DNA of 64,000 bases, taken from Spodoptera frugiperda. Its lineage: Eukaryota > Arthropoda > Insecta > Lepidoptera > Noctuidae. The stretch is from positions 3,238,501-3,302,500 of the forward strand of contig NC_064231.1 of NCBI RefSeq assembly GCF_023101765.2, read 5' to 3'. Below, piece after piece: positions 34,079 to 47,400 of the stretch. Positions within the stretch are counted from its first letter, which is position 1. Each line of letters begins with the position of its first letter. A program made the translations under genes and the position numbers. A model generated the notes under the pieces. That model worked only from the letters and a program-made list of their open reading frames with translations. It did no database searches and was not told where the DNA came from.

Positions 34079-35409
34079 GTTTACGTTTATTAGAAAGTTT
34101 GACGTTTATCTGAGAAAGTTGCCGAAACATGTTTTTCAAAAACTACTTTTACTCATTCCCAGATAACAAAATAGTAGGACCTATTTGTTTATCCCATAAA
34201 ATAAACGGTGATTTAAAATTTAAAAATCTAGCATAATAATTTTATTACTTCTACTTTTTAAATTACACTAAAAGTAGTATTTAACTTTATTTCTTTCTAT
34301 TAGTAGCTCAAAATCTCTGAACTGTTTATTTTTAAATTAATTAAGTACTGGAAACTGGAAAGGAGTCAGGTGAGGAGGGTATCTCAAGTAAAAGGCTTAA
34401 AACTAGGTATAGGTATACGGATATACCTAAGAAATCAGCCCCGATCGTGCTGTACTACGTGGCATAATTATTGCCGTAACGCACCATGCTCCTTTATCCC
34501 TTTCAGACTAAGGTGTAAGTATATTTATGTTTTGTAACTTGCTCCTGACAGCTTATATTTATCCGAATTACTGAGATGAAAAGTAAAACTCTGATTTGCA
34601 AATCAAAGCTACTTAGATCAATTTAAATTGGCAGGTACGATCCATAAGACCAGTGCTGGCGTAAGGACCACTGATACCCCGGACAAAAATGTGGCGCCTA
34701 CTTGAGGGAAGCAATATCAAGTGTTAGTTTTTTGCTGATCCCATGCACAGAGCGTAGAGCACAGTTCTGAGGGTTTGCACCAGGAGAGGCAAGAGACTCC
34801 AACTTCAAACCTTGGCGCCCCCCAGAATTTGTCGCCCTGGGCCATCGCCCCATCACGCCCCCTCCACCCTAACGCCGGCACTGCATAAGACAGTAGTGTT
34901 TTGATACTATTAAACTTAGTTTACTATTTATAGCATCTCTTTTGATAAATTAATAACATAGTAAATAGTACTAAATATAATTGTGTATAGAATAAACTTA
35001 TTGCTAATTAAAATAAGTAAAATATTAATAAATTAAAATAGGTACTTATGTTTGTCAGTACTTCATAAAATTTTTAGTTCAATAAATATTTTAGAAACAG
35101 TTGTTTCAGCTCCAATTTAATTTAATAGGTGCTGGTTTATTTCTAAAATTAAATATTAAAACATTTAATTCTAGATAAAGTAAAAATATCGTACTAACAG
35201 ATTCCTACCATTTTCGCTACAGTAATAGACTAGTGGCAACATTGAATTAAAAAAAACATTATTGATTTTTCATTTGACAAGTCGCTGGAAAACATTCTCG
35301 GATTCTTTATTTTTCTCGGTTAAATGGATTAAAATATTCTATTTAGTGAAGTGTTTAGTGTCAAATCGGTTGTTGTTTGTGAAAAGCTATTCGAAAATAA
35401 ACAAAGGAT
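34079..35409. promoter_or_regulatory. Divergent promoter region between the unknown gene and CdsA
   Basis: 1.33 kb between two start codons on opposite strands, so it must hold both 5' leaders and core promoters. No TATA box is placed convincingly. It contains the hAT-type element at 34651-34883; otherwise it is AT-rich unique sequence. Confidence 0.6.
34651..34883. mobile_element. hAT-type miniature element, 233 bp
   Basis: Exact 8 bp duplication CATAAGAC at 34643-34650 and 34884-34891. Ends CAGTGCTGGCGT at the left and ACGCCGGCACTG at the right, imperfect inverted repeats with the CAGTG terminus usual for hAT elements. The interior is GC-rich ('cgccctgggccatcgcccca') and non-coding. Confidence 0.85.
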
Positions 35410-35484
35410 ATGAGTGAATTAAGACATCGGCGCGGGGAAGGTGATGGAAACGACAAACTGGAGAACGCTGGCGAATCTGATCAC
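35410..35484 (+). CDS. CdsA: CdsA exon 1
   Basis: ATG AGT GAA gives MSELRHRRGEGDGNDKLENA, with the donor GTACGT at 35485, phase 0. The Glu/Arg-rich start matches the fly protein's layout. No upstream in-frame ATG was favoured; TAA-rich sequence precedes. Confidence 0.9.
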
Positions 35485-38400
35485 GTACGTGCTTTATTAT
35501 ATTGTTAATTCTCACATAAAACCTGTTTGTAATAAAATTTCTGTTAAGTAATATTATAATGCGTTATTAATAGGTTGATTCGGAGGAGGAGAAGAATATA
35601 GAAGAGAAATATGTGGATGAATTGGCGAAGTCTTTGCCACAGGGAACGGATAAAACTCCGGAAATCCTTGACTCTGCTCTTTCGGGACTATCGTCAAGGT
35701 AATACAGTTTTTTGCTACAGTTGCATTCTATTTATAAAATAGTTGAGGAAGATGTATTGTTGTGCTATTACTATGATATCATGTAATTGTAGCATTCAAT
35801 GAAAGTTTTGCTTTTAAAATAGTCGGACGCCGCAAACTTACAAACTCGTATAAATATCGGATATCATACCTTTAGCAATACAATTATTACAAAGTTTACA
35901 AGTATTTTGTTGGCAAACAAAGAACATATTGTAAGTTATTTACAGTGCATATAAGTATTTGTTCACATCACTATTGATTTATTTTATATTTATGATATGG
36001 GCAACAGAAATATGCCTAAAATATCCTTTGTTCCTATCTGTGCAGATATAGTAAAAAATAATTGCATTGCTCATACTAAAAAATGTTCTACAAAGAGGTT
36101 GTGTCAGTAAATCCTTATTTAATTCTATTTTACATAATAGTGAGAGATAAACTAGTCTTTAAAACCAAGTGGGGTAAGGTCAATATTACTACTTTCATTA
36201 TCATTTAAATGTAAATTGCTCAAACTGGTTTCACAAAGGAAATCCACTTAAATATTATGTATTGGTATTAGGTACATAAAGTAATATGATGCTAAATCTG
36301 ATCTAATAAACATTAATATGATTGACTAAATAAATATTGATATTTATCCAATTATCCAATGAATTATTAGGTACATGTATGTGTTGTGTTAAGAGAAAAG
36401 CACTGCCAAATGCTTATGGTTTAATAATCAATATCAATACAAAATCTCTGGATCTCTGCTCTTGGTTTTAATAGAAATTTATGAAACTAATATCAAAAGT
36501 TGAAAACTAGAACTCGATTTCTTAAGTTATTAATTTTGGCAGATAAATCTTCCCTTAGCAAGTAACTAACATTATATTTAATATCATTTAGATGGAGGAA
36601 CTGGGTTATCCGAGGTATCTTCACCTGGTTGATGATTGCTGCGTTCTGCCTGCTCATCTACGGAGGACCACTGGCTCTTATGATCACGGTAAGTAATGTG
36701 ATTTGTTTTGTGCTAAAATTAAATGTTGGTACAACTAATTAAAAAATAGATCACACTGATATTATAAATGTAAAAGTTTGTTTGTTTGTTTGTCAATCAC
36801 ACTGAAACTACTGAATAGATTTTGATGATTTGGGTATAGGATGTTCTTTATTTCATGGAGAACGCATGTGTAGCCACTGGCAGAAGCTAGCAAATTATAA
36901 AGATATGTTTAAATGGAAAAGGCAAAGCCTATAGAAGCTAGTAATTTATAAACATTTTGGGTGATTAATGAGTAATTTAAAAATATACATGTCACAGCCA
37001 CAATATTTTACGAACAGTTTTTATAGAACCTATTATAGGTGATCAGCATACATTTTCCTCTTGTTTCTTATTAAAATAAGTTAACATAATGATAATAACA
37101 ATGTGGTTATCCGACTTCCTGCTTCACTAGTGGTTATTGTCAAATAATTTACATAACAAATGTAGCTGTTTTGCATGAGATAATCTGGTTTCTTTATTTA
37201 TACATAAAAAATAAAAGACCTAGTAAAATACTACATTTTTTGTATATTTAATCTCTATTCTTTGTTTAATTCTATACATTTATTTAAATAAAAACGAATT
37301 AGTGGCCAAATACCAACCTATTCTTACATTATTATAAGTACAGTAAGTTACATTAATACAGTCTGTAATGTGTATGAACGCTACAAACTCAAAAACTGCT
37401 GAACAGAATTTTGTCATAGTTTTGTTCACCAATAGACAGTGTGATTACTGAGGAAGGTTTAGGTGTATAATTTATTGTGGTTTTAACCATGCGAGAGACA
37501 AGCTAATTACTTAGATACCTAATCTAGTCTAGATTAATAAAAAATGAAATGTCTGTTTGTAATATTGAAATAACTGCTTTTTACTACATGCGATACATAC
37601 ACCAAAATAATATATTTTATTTAAAAAAATTATCAGTCTATCTGTTTGATTGTTTGTATTGGCTAATCTCTGAAATGACTAGACCGATTTTGACAGGACT
37701 TTTATTGGCAGGTAGCTGATGTATTAAGGAGTAACTTAGGCTACTTTTATTTTAGAAAACATGTTTTATTTTCTATACATACATAATAAAAACACGGACG
37801 AAGACGCGAGCATCAGCTGGTTACAAAATAAATGTTTCAATAGATGCTAACTTTAAGTTGATTATAACAATTTTTTCCACAAATAGATAGTTACTAAATA
37901 TGTTTGTATGAATGTGTGTACAAAAGTTGACCAACAACGGTCAACCGACCGTGTAGCTGCATGCCGCAACGCATCCGCTGCGTACGTGACCCCCAAAATA
38001 CTAGTTTACGTTTCGTAATCTACGGAAAAATGTTAGAATAAATTATTATTGTAATAATTGTATCTAGGTAACTAGTTACATTTTAAAGAAATTACGTCGT
38101 ACTCATTATCCCAGTAGTTTGCTTAAAATAGATATTTTATTGTGTACAAAAAGCCGATTTATATTAAACAAGAATATTATAATAATTTTTTTACCTATAT
38201 TTTTGCACGTTCACGATTTTTACATCAGCTACTTGCCAATAACAGTTCCGTTAAATTCGATCCAGCGAGCGGTCAGAGATTAGACTATATAAACAGACAC
38301 ATAGGCAGACAAAAAAATTAAATATATTTCTATGTATGCATCGTATGTATGTTTCCATGCTTGCAGTTATTTTAATATTACAAACAGACACTCCTATTCT

Positions 38401-41400
38401 ATTTATGTGTATAGATGTAAGATAATAATGTAAATTAAATGTACGTACAACTTAATTCAAGCATAAACCAAAGCAGAATAGGTATCACGTTTTTAAACAT
38501 AGCATTTTTATTATAGGAGGTATTTTCAACATCCTCGTCCAAACCGAATAATTTCGACAGCAGAAAAATACATCTTACCCACCCAACAATTAACTCTATA
38601 TTCCCTTCACCAGGTACTGTGCGTGCAAGTGAAATGTTTCGAAGAGATCATCAACATTGGGTACGCGGTGTACCGCGTCCATGGACTCCCCTGGTTCAGG
38701 TCCCTCTCCTGGTACTTCCTGCTGACTTCCAACTACTTCTTCTATGGAGAGAACCTCATTGATTACTTTGGAGTCGTCATTAATAGGACGGTGAGTCATT
38801 TAATGTATTATTTTTTATGTAATTTATTAGACTACCAAAATGTAATTAAGTATATCCAATTTGGACTTTATGTCAATAAAGTAAGTGAAAGAAGTCATAA
38901 CTAACTACTATTGTGTGAAATTATAGTAGAAATACGGTAACAAGGCCATCAAGCTGTTAAAAATTAAAAAAAAACTAATTTTGGTAGCTATTTTATTTCG
39001 AGTCTGAGTATGTTTGATGTGAATGTAAAAAAGTGGCACTCACGATACAGGAGAAAATACGTTTTTAAAATACTAAACTAAAACTTGTAGGTAATAATAA
39101 TAATCACCCTTTCAACCAACAATGCTTTTCCATTATTATTTGTCCAACAAAAATGACCTTTAATGCTAATACAATAAAGACACTTTCAAGGCCATGGGCG
39201 TTACACAAAAAATAGTCATTCTGAAAATAGTCTTTCTATGGGGAAAATAACGGTAACAAAAATAAACTTATTTTCCTGTTATAGCTATCGGTATTATGTA
39301 CCTGATGTTCTAAATAAAACCGTAAAACAATGTTAATTAGATATATTTTAGCATATCAAAATACCTAGTCATCCATATCACTTTCGTATAATACTACCTC
39401 AATCAGATTTCTGATTTTCCGCACGTGAATATTACAATCCTCTCGGATGAGAAATATAAATTGAATTCATTGTAATGCAAATCGAGTGTCGTCTACGTAA
39501 TTATGTCATTCGCGAAATTTCGCATGACATTATACAGAGTGGGATTTTCCTTCTCTACAATTATAGGTGTCTGAAATCTATAGATACTACTAGCTGAGCC
39601 GGTAAACGTTGTTTTGCCTCATAACCACTCTAACGTCCAGCCGCGCACGGCATCCGAACCGCGCGCGACTCGCAAGTTCGTCGTAACAAAAAACCTATAT
39701 AGCTACTGAACCGTAATGCCTAGAATAAAGAAAAGAATACCAAAAAAAGATTGAAGAATACTGATCAATCTTAACGATATTTTAAAATCTTTAGTTAATC
39801 TTTAAAATACAATAAAACGGGTTAAACATGAAACACAAAAAAAAAAACAGAATTATTTCTACCTTTTTAGAATATACGGCACAACTATTGCATATTTTAT
39901 CAATAAAATATTTTTACAACAAACTAGACTCATTACCCTTTCTTTTGATGTATATATGATTATATTCGGTTAACTTTAAGTATTGTAATTAAATCGAAAG
40001 AAAACACTACTCGTAATTTTACACATCAAAAAACCTGAGGAACACATTGACATTATTATGGAATCTTCAATGAATTTAGTATATTTCTCTTTGAAAAATG
40101 TATTATTTTGCTAATTACGAAATGTATTTCGATATTTTATATACTATTGTAATGCAAAGTATGTAAAATATGTATAAACAAAACTAAAAGTGGCCAACAC
40201 CAGACCGGCCATTTTTTTCGAAACAACAATCGTTTGAAGTTAAAATTAGACTAGATTTATCAGCTAAAACTGTGATATTTGTACATCATCGTAAAGCATA
40301 AATCTTCTAGTTTATTTTGATGTATAACACTTGCAAGATAAATTAAACAAAACTGTAGTATTTACGACATAATTGTTGGAACTCACAAAAACACGTCAAA
40401 AACGAGTCAACTAACTTTAAAAACTATGGTACAGCAACATTATCTTTAATTTTATATTTTGTTTGTCAAAGCAACGCCTTGTCTTATTTTTTCGTCGAAC
40501 AATTTATTCAGCTGTATAGATAATCAGTCAAAACTCACCAAACAAGACCGTATTTTAAACTAGAGGGAGTTAAACAGAACTCGTCACTTTGGATACTATA
40601 GTATCCATGGACGTCAGAGTGGATAAATTATTTCTAGACAATAAATAGTAGCCGATTCTCAGACCTACTGAATACGCATATAAGATTTGCTAAAAATCGG
40701 TAAAGCTGTTTCAGAGGAGTACGGTAACTAAGATTGTGACATGGAAATATGTATATATTTTCTTTTCTATTTATTAGTTTAACAACTATTGAAGATTTAC
40801 AGCTAACATAACAGAAAGTAGAAATTATATGTGAGACTTGACAGCTTATAACAAGTCTTTTAATAATAAATATATAGTATTACGACCCGGTAGTACTTGT
40901 ATTGAAAAATGAGTTAAATAATGGATAGTAGATTTATTGACCAAGACTATAAAACATCTCGCTAAGGTCCTATGGTAGCCGAGTAGCAGGCAAAACCGCG
41001 CAACAGATAGCTAGCTGGTAAAACGTAAAAATAGATAAGTTTCTATCTATCGGTTTATTGAAATTTATTGATCCAGAGGCCTATAAACTAACACAAATTA
41101 CGGGGATAATGTACGGACCGCAATGTTAATAGTTATTCATTACACTTAGGTAATGGAATTGAACTGTGGTACAAACAATATTACTTTTAGTTAAAAAATA
41201 TATACCTCTAAAAGTCTTAATATTCATTTGAATATTTTACCTTAATCGAGTTGACTGTAGAATATCATAATTATTCATAGCAAACTGCGTGAAACAGAAT
41301 CAACGACACGTTTTTAATTGTACGAAAAATATTCATAATATGAGTTTGACACACACTACAATCATACAACAACATAATATTATTATAGTTACTCAACCGT

Positions 41401-44400
41401 TGATCAACAAATGCACTTGGAAAACACATTCGAAAATACTCTCATATAAACAAATACGTATATACGTAAAGTCGACACTCGTTAATTCAAACTTTTGATA
41501 ATTCATCACGAGGTCCATAGAAAATCTCTTTATAAATCGAAATAAATCAAAAATTTTTTTTTATAGGTACATAGTAGTTAGTAGTTCGAACAGAAAAATC
41601 AATTCTACGTAACCAAATGACTTGTTAATTCGAACTTATCGGCATCAAACTCACGACGATTCGAAGTTGCGGAGAGAAAAGGACAGATATATCAGAACTT
41701 GTACCGACATTTTGAGAAAAATTCAAATTCCGTCCGGAATTTGATATTCCGAACATTCAATAAATTCGAAATAATATATTTGAAGAGTCCCAGTCCAGTT
41801 TCGAATAACGAAAGTCGAATGTAGTACCATAATAGGTATAATCAATTGTATCACCCCACTGTATCTTATCTGTTGAAATAATTTATGCGAATAGCCATCA
41901 ACCTTTATTGCCAGTCACAGTCAGTAATCGTACGATCAGCTGATAAAATATAATGATTAGATTATTTCCTATCAGAGTTCGTAGTTCTTGTTTACATGTG
42001 TAAAGTACTAATGTAGAGAGATTTATGAAAAGTAGAAAATGCTCTGAAATCGTTTTTGGTAGGTTAGGTTGACATTTTTTGAAGTTCTACGGAAATAGCA
42101 AGATAAAATAACGTTTAAAAAAAGTTTAGCTAGAGAAATAAGTCCATTCTTTATTTAATTTTAGCAATGGAGTTTATCGAAGATTTCTACATATTCATTC
42201 AGGTATCAGTACCCTTAGTATGAGTTTACTTAACAGCTGGCTCGAATAAACCAACCAAAGCGCCGAATGCGCTCTCGTTTCGATTACTTTAAACGTAAAA
42301 CAAAATCGTACTAAACTTTCATAACTTCTTTGATATCGACAAGATCTGTCCCTGTAATTTATTGCCAATCCAATCACCCAGTAACATAAAAAACCACAAT
42401 AAAATGTCTATAATATGTATCTCCCAATGATAAGAACATCGTATGACCACAAATGGACATTGGTCATACGAAAATACTAGAATGATTCAGAGTTTACCAA
42501 CACTATCTTTCTTTCATCAATAGCGAACGCGTGATTTGAATGCCTCTACGTCATTAATAAGTCGTTATGATAAGCACTTGATTGAGTGACCGAGATTGTG
42601 TTGTTGGCCTTGCTTACACTATCTACGTAGTTATAAATATTTTTGTGAAAATTTACGTTTATAGTCATATCTAAGTTTCTTAGATACGTCAGTGTCTGGG
42701 CATGTATAGACCCTGATTATCGAAATATCTTCGGCGTTATGGAATCCGCATAGCCTTTATTTTTTCTTTGGGGAAGAAAAATCATCCAATGACTTCTCCC
42801 ACTTTGGGTGAGGCGAGAGCGAGAGTAAGACTCTTACTGACTAAAAACCACCCATTCCTTCTCCTGCTTTGTGCCGGACCCCGGTAAATCAGTATAGACC
42901 TTACGGATAGTCTGTAACGCGAAAATCAGAATGCGACGACGCTTATAAATCTCAATGAATTAAGAGATTATGGGTACCTCGATCTTCTAGCTAAAATAAA
43001 GTAAATGGAAGAAAGAAGAATGATACAGTAGGTAACAGTTAATTAAAATAACTAGTGATTACAAACTTACTTATAGTTAATTAGGGCCCGCATCAAAATT
43101 TAATCAATGAATAGTGCTTCCTTGGCGACAGTAATAGTCTAATCTAACATAGTACATTGCACATCGACGTTACACGTGTATACAATCCAAGCATCGTATC
43201 TGTTGCCTAGCAACGAGTCTAATAACCTTAATAAACACTAAATTGATATGCGACAATAATGATTAAACAGCCAAACTGTATCGTGACGTAGAGGCGTAAA
43301 TAATATATTTGTTATCACCCCTATCTTCTAGCGGGTGTCGAAAAAACCAACTAAGTTTTTTTTATTGGTAATGAATGAGTCGGCGGTTGGCCACTATCTC
43401 GCTTGATGGCTGAAATAGATAGAAACAGGGCACCATTGCTTTGTGATAAACCCAAACCTTTCAAACTACTGTCTCCAACCGGTACAGGTCAAGCGTGGAG
43501 ATAATGGGACACCTTCTTATGTAGAGAAGACCTATTGATTACTGGACTGTCATGAGCTGCTGCGACAGTTAAACAATGCACGTTGTTACTAATATACTTT
43601 AATGTGTATTCAAATCGATTGCTTTATCGGATTAACCAACCAATTAAATTAACTGATTGACCTCATTGTTACCGAAGTACTCAGGCATTCATTAGTTTCC
43701 ACCAATAAGAACGTTTTGAAACGATTACTTGATCAAGGAAATAGACAAATTGGATTTGTAATACGTTTGGTAGAATCTGGACGTTTACAAGTTGATAAGT
43801 AATTAGGTGAATTGTTCGAGCATAGCGTAGCTGTTACATTTTATGTCCCTTTTTGTCTCAGGGTAATACTTGGTGTCTTGCCAAGGAATGAAAAAGTTAA
43901 TGTTGTAGGTATGACGATGAATGAATAAAGATATAAACCCATCTTAAATCAGAATGCATTTCATGGTAATAAAGGTATTTTCTTTTTGAACTAACGCAGC
44001 AGCTGCTATATGCTCTCTACAAATAAATATAGGTGCTTAGAAGAGTTTTAAAGGTTGGCAATGCCCTTGTAACTCCTATGGCGTTGCCATGAGTGGACCT
44101 GATCACTTACCACCAGGTGGTCGGTTTCTAGCTCGCCCATTGAAAAACTTTAAAACATTTCTCCATATATTAGAACTTATGAATTTCCAACCATAAATAT
44201 TTCACATAAGAAAATTATGATTCAATGTTTTGACGCGCTCGTATTACGAGAGTTCTTTGAATTATTTATGTGAATAACTTACATTTTTGCTCACTATGCG
44301 TCAATAATATAATCAGGTCTCGTACAAAAAGCATAATCGCTGTTGTCTATCTGTCAATCAAGGCGTTTTACTTTCAATATAATTTGTGTTTGAATTATTT

Positions 44401-47400
44401 TCACTTTCTTCTATCAACATAACTTATTTTTTGCAGTAATTATGTAGAGTTACGTGCGTTTTTACCATTGATTTGCAGTATATTAGCAGGGTAGGATATT
44501 CTCCTGTGTCGTTGGCGTGTTTATGTTACGGTAAGAGTGAATAATTGAAAATTATTAATAATTATCTACTATTATTAATAATTACCGAAACTCGAGGTAA
44601 AAGTGATAAATTAATCACATTTGTCGGTTATTATTAATAATTTTACCCTAGTAGTGATAAATGTGATTAATTTATCACTGATGTGGCAGTGGCAAAGATG
44701 TTATTTTTATTTCAATTTAAACGGCAATATATTGTACTTGCACAACAAATATTTGTTGAATTCTATGATGATACTTTTAAAATTTTAATTTGATACATTT
44801 ATAGGTGCTACAGAAGATTTACAGGTAAACCAAATATGATGATTGATTATTGCTTGTAGGATTCGTGTTGATGTTGTTAATGAAACAATAATTGTTCCGT
44901 GTCCTCTGGGCGGTCTTTGCATTGATGACACCCGTGCTTTTCCTCCCGCCCAATCAGAAACAGGAACCTACCCAAACTCCCATGTCCGGTAAGCACCTGC
45001 GTCAGGCGGTAAGTGAGGACGCCGTGGCGTCTCTCTAGCCACTTCTCAAACGGGGGACTTACCGCTGCAATGACAGCGAGCCCAGATAAATGTGCCCTAG
45101 AAGGGCACTATTTAATACAGCAGGACCTCTTTAATCCGAACTCTGAAAATTTTGCCCCCGTTCGGATTGGTGGAGCGTTCGGATTACAGGGATATAGATG
45201 ATAAGGGTATTTTTTGCGAATACTATACGAAACTACATAATAGGTACATACATAATACAATATTTGTATTAATATATAAACGTTACATATTTTATTCAAC
45301 ATTTTTGAAGAAATCCCGTATTTTGACGTTCGGAAAGTAACTGGCGGGCGAGAGCGAGACAGCGCGGACTCGGGTCGGGGGTTCGGATTACAGAGGTGTT
45401 CGGACTAGAGGGGGTTCGGATTAAAGAGGTCCTGCTGTATTCTAGTTCAGAATATGTGAATTTGTGGTCCTTTTGGTTTAAAGCAAGTACAAGTAACCTT
45501 GTTTGTGTGATCTCTAATTAATATAATCGTAAGACGGTGTTTAATATTATAAATAAATACATGCTGGTCAAAAAACATTGGGTTTATATTTATTTTATTA
45601 CTTTCACCAATATATGTCGTGAATTATTAATAATCACTACTAAAAGTAATAAATTCCGATCGATTATTCACATTTACCAAAACGTGTGATTATTATTAAT
45701 AATTTTGTAAAATTATTAATAATTTTCAATTAATCAGATTTACCGTAACATTTACACACATCTAGACCTCAAAAGGAATTGTGGATCACACAAAGAGTAG
45801 TTTCTAGTATACTAATATTGTGCAACAGCTGGTTATACAGCCACAGCATCAACTGTTCAGTAGTTATCATTAACCAGTATCAGCCTATATCCAGAACCGA
45901 AAACGTCACACTAATCACCAACTTCTTCAACAGGACTACCTGAAGTTCTTGGTGACGTACCATCGGTTCATCTCGTTCAGTCTGTACTGCGTGGGCTTCG
46001 TGTGGTTCGTCCTGTCCCTGGTCAAGAGGTACTACATGAGACAGTTCAGTCTCTTCGCCTGGACACACGTCGCTCTGCTCATTGTCGTCACCCAGAGCTA
46101 CCTCATCATCCAGAATATATTTGAAGGTAAGTGTTTTTTTTTGTTTTTCAGGGACCTTAGTCTGCTATAACAATTGTGATCGACCATTCTGACACCATTG
46201 TAATAGCAGACTAAGGCCCCTAGTCTCTGTATTGACATTTTGAACTTGAAACTACTTCTGGTTTGGTTAGCCAAAATGTATACATAATTTTTGAAGTGAG
46301 TTTGCAGAGGTAAATTGCGTTTTGAAGATATATAAATGAATTGGGATTTTGTTTAAGTTACGTTATCGTGATTTCTGAGTTTTATTTCATGACATGCCAA
46401 ATAAGTTTTCATTATTGTATTCTTGATATAAATTGTGAATTTCTAACGTTACAAATATGACCCGGAGCTGCGGACTTTCTAGTTACCAGGGTCCGGCTCG
46501 AAAAACAGCATTACGAACGGGGTGGTTTTTAGTCAGTAAGAGTCTAACACTCCCTCTCGTCTCGCCCAAGGCGGGATTTCATGGGACATTGAATGATCCA
46601 CCACTCCTCCCCCCTTTAAAAAAAGAAACGTTACATATTATATCGATAAAATGTCACACAAGTACTGCCTCTAGCGTCCTATAAAGGGCGGAAGAAACAA
46701 GACATGAGTACTGACAAGAGGCTGTCGTTTTGAAAAGGGACTGAATACACGTGCCATTCTGTTGTCAGACGTTTCCTACACGCATAGTGTTTGACACGCT
46801 GTTACAAGTGTTGTAGATTGGAGTGTTATATAAACACGTTAGTTTGCAAACTAATGTCCTATAATAAGGTCATCGGAGAGATGAAATTGTAAAAAGAAAT
46901 GTTAACATTATAATATTTTGTCCATTTGATTTGTATGTTAATCAGTTTTTTAATTGATAGCGTACATCGTTTTGTTTTTTGAGTTGGGAAAATTATTTAA
47001 AGATTTTGGGCGAGGCAATAGGGAGTGTCAGACTCTTACTGCCTAAAAACCACCCTGTTCCTACTCCTGCTTTTCGAGCCGGAGCTCTGGTAACCCGCTA
47101 GGCAGTCCGCAGCTCCGGAACATATTTTAAAGTACGCCTGTTTTACGCGTACGCACTTGTTTGGAATATTTTCCTACCGTACCGTAGTCAGTGTTATTCT
47201 TGAACTAAAATATTGTTTTACAATGTGTCAGAAATAGATATTAGTACTTTTGTTCGCTGTATACGAAACTGTTGTAGGTAAATGTTTATGTTTATGTCAC
47301 AATTTTTAATCTGTTGGTATTATTAGAACACGGATATACGAAATGTAATATGCATAACAAGACCATGCAGGTATTTTTATTGACGACTTTGTTCGTATAA

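Larger units (their letters stand above)
44524..45750. mobile_element. 1.23 kb inverted-repeat element with nested insertions
   Basis: Ends TGTTACGGTAA (44524) and TTACCGTAACA (to 45750) are inverted repeats over 39 bp with four mismatches. Both sides are flanked by TTTA (44520-44523, 45751-45754). Six copies of ATTATTAATAAT lie in it, three per arm: 44551, 44571, 44630, 45623, 45692 and 45712. The left arm also has a 20 bp perfect hairpin (GTGATAAATTAATCACATTT at 44603, reverse at 44659). The centre holds two further elements (44897-45084 and 45118-45437). No transposase frame. Superfamily not assigned. Confidence 0.75.
38791..45933 (+). other. CdsA intron 4, 7.14 kb
   Basis: Holds repeats at 42205, 42768 and 44524-45750 (with nested insertions), palindrome GGATACTATAGTATCC at 40591-40606, and degraded fragments near 39590, 40900 and 44030. 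The rest is AT-rich and without recognisable genes. Confidence 0.75.

Noticed and set aside
36757..37830. CRISPR-like or regular repeats of (GTTT)n and similar units
   Set aside because: These are microsatellite parts of dispersed transposons; no constant repeat with unique spacers exists.
40591..40606. Palindrome GGATACTATAGTATCC as a regulatory site
   Set aside because: Only 16 bp and isolated. In AT-rich DNA of this length I would expect some by chance.
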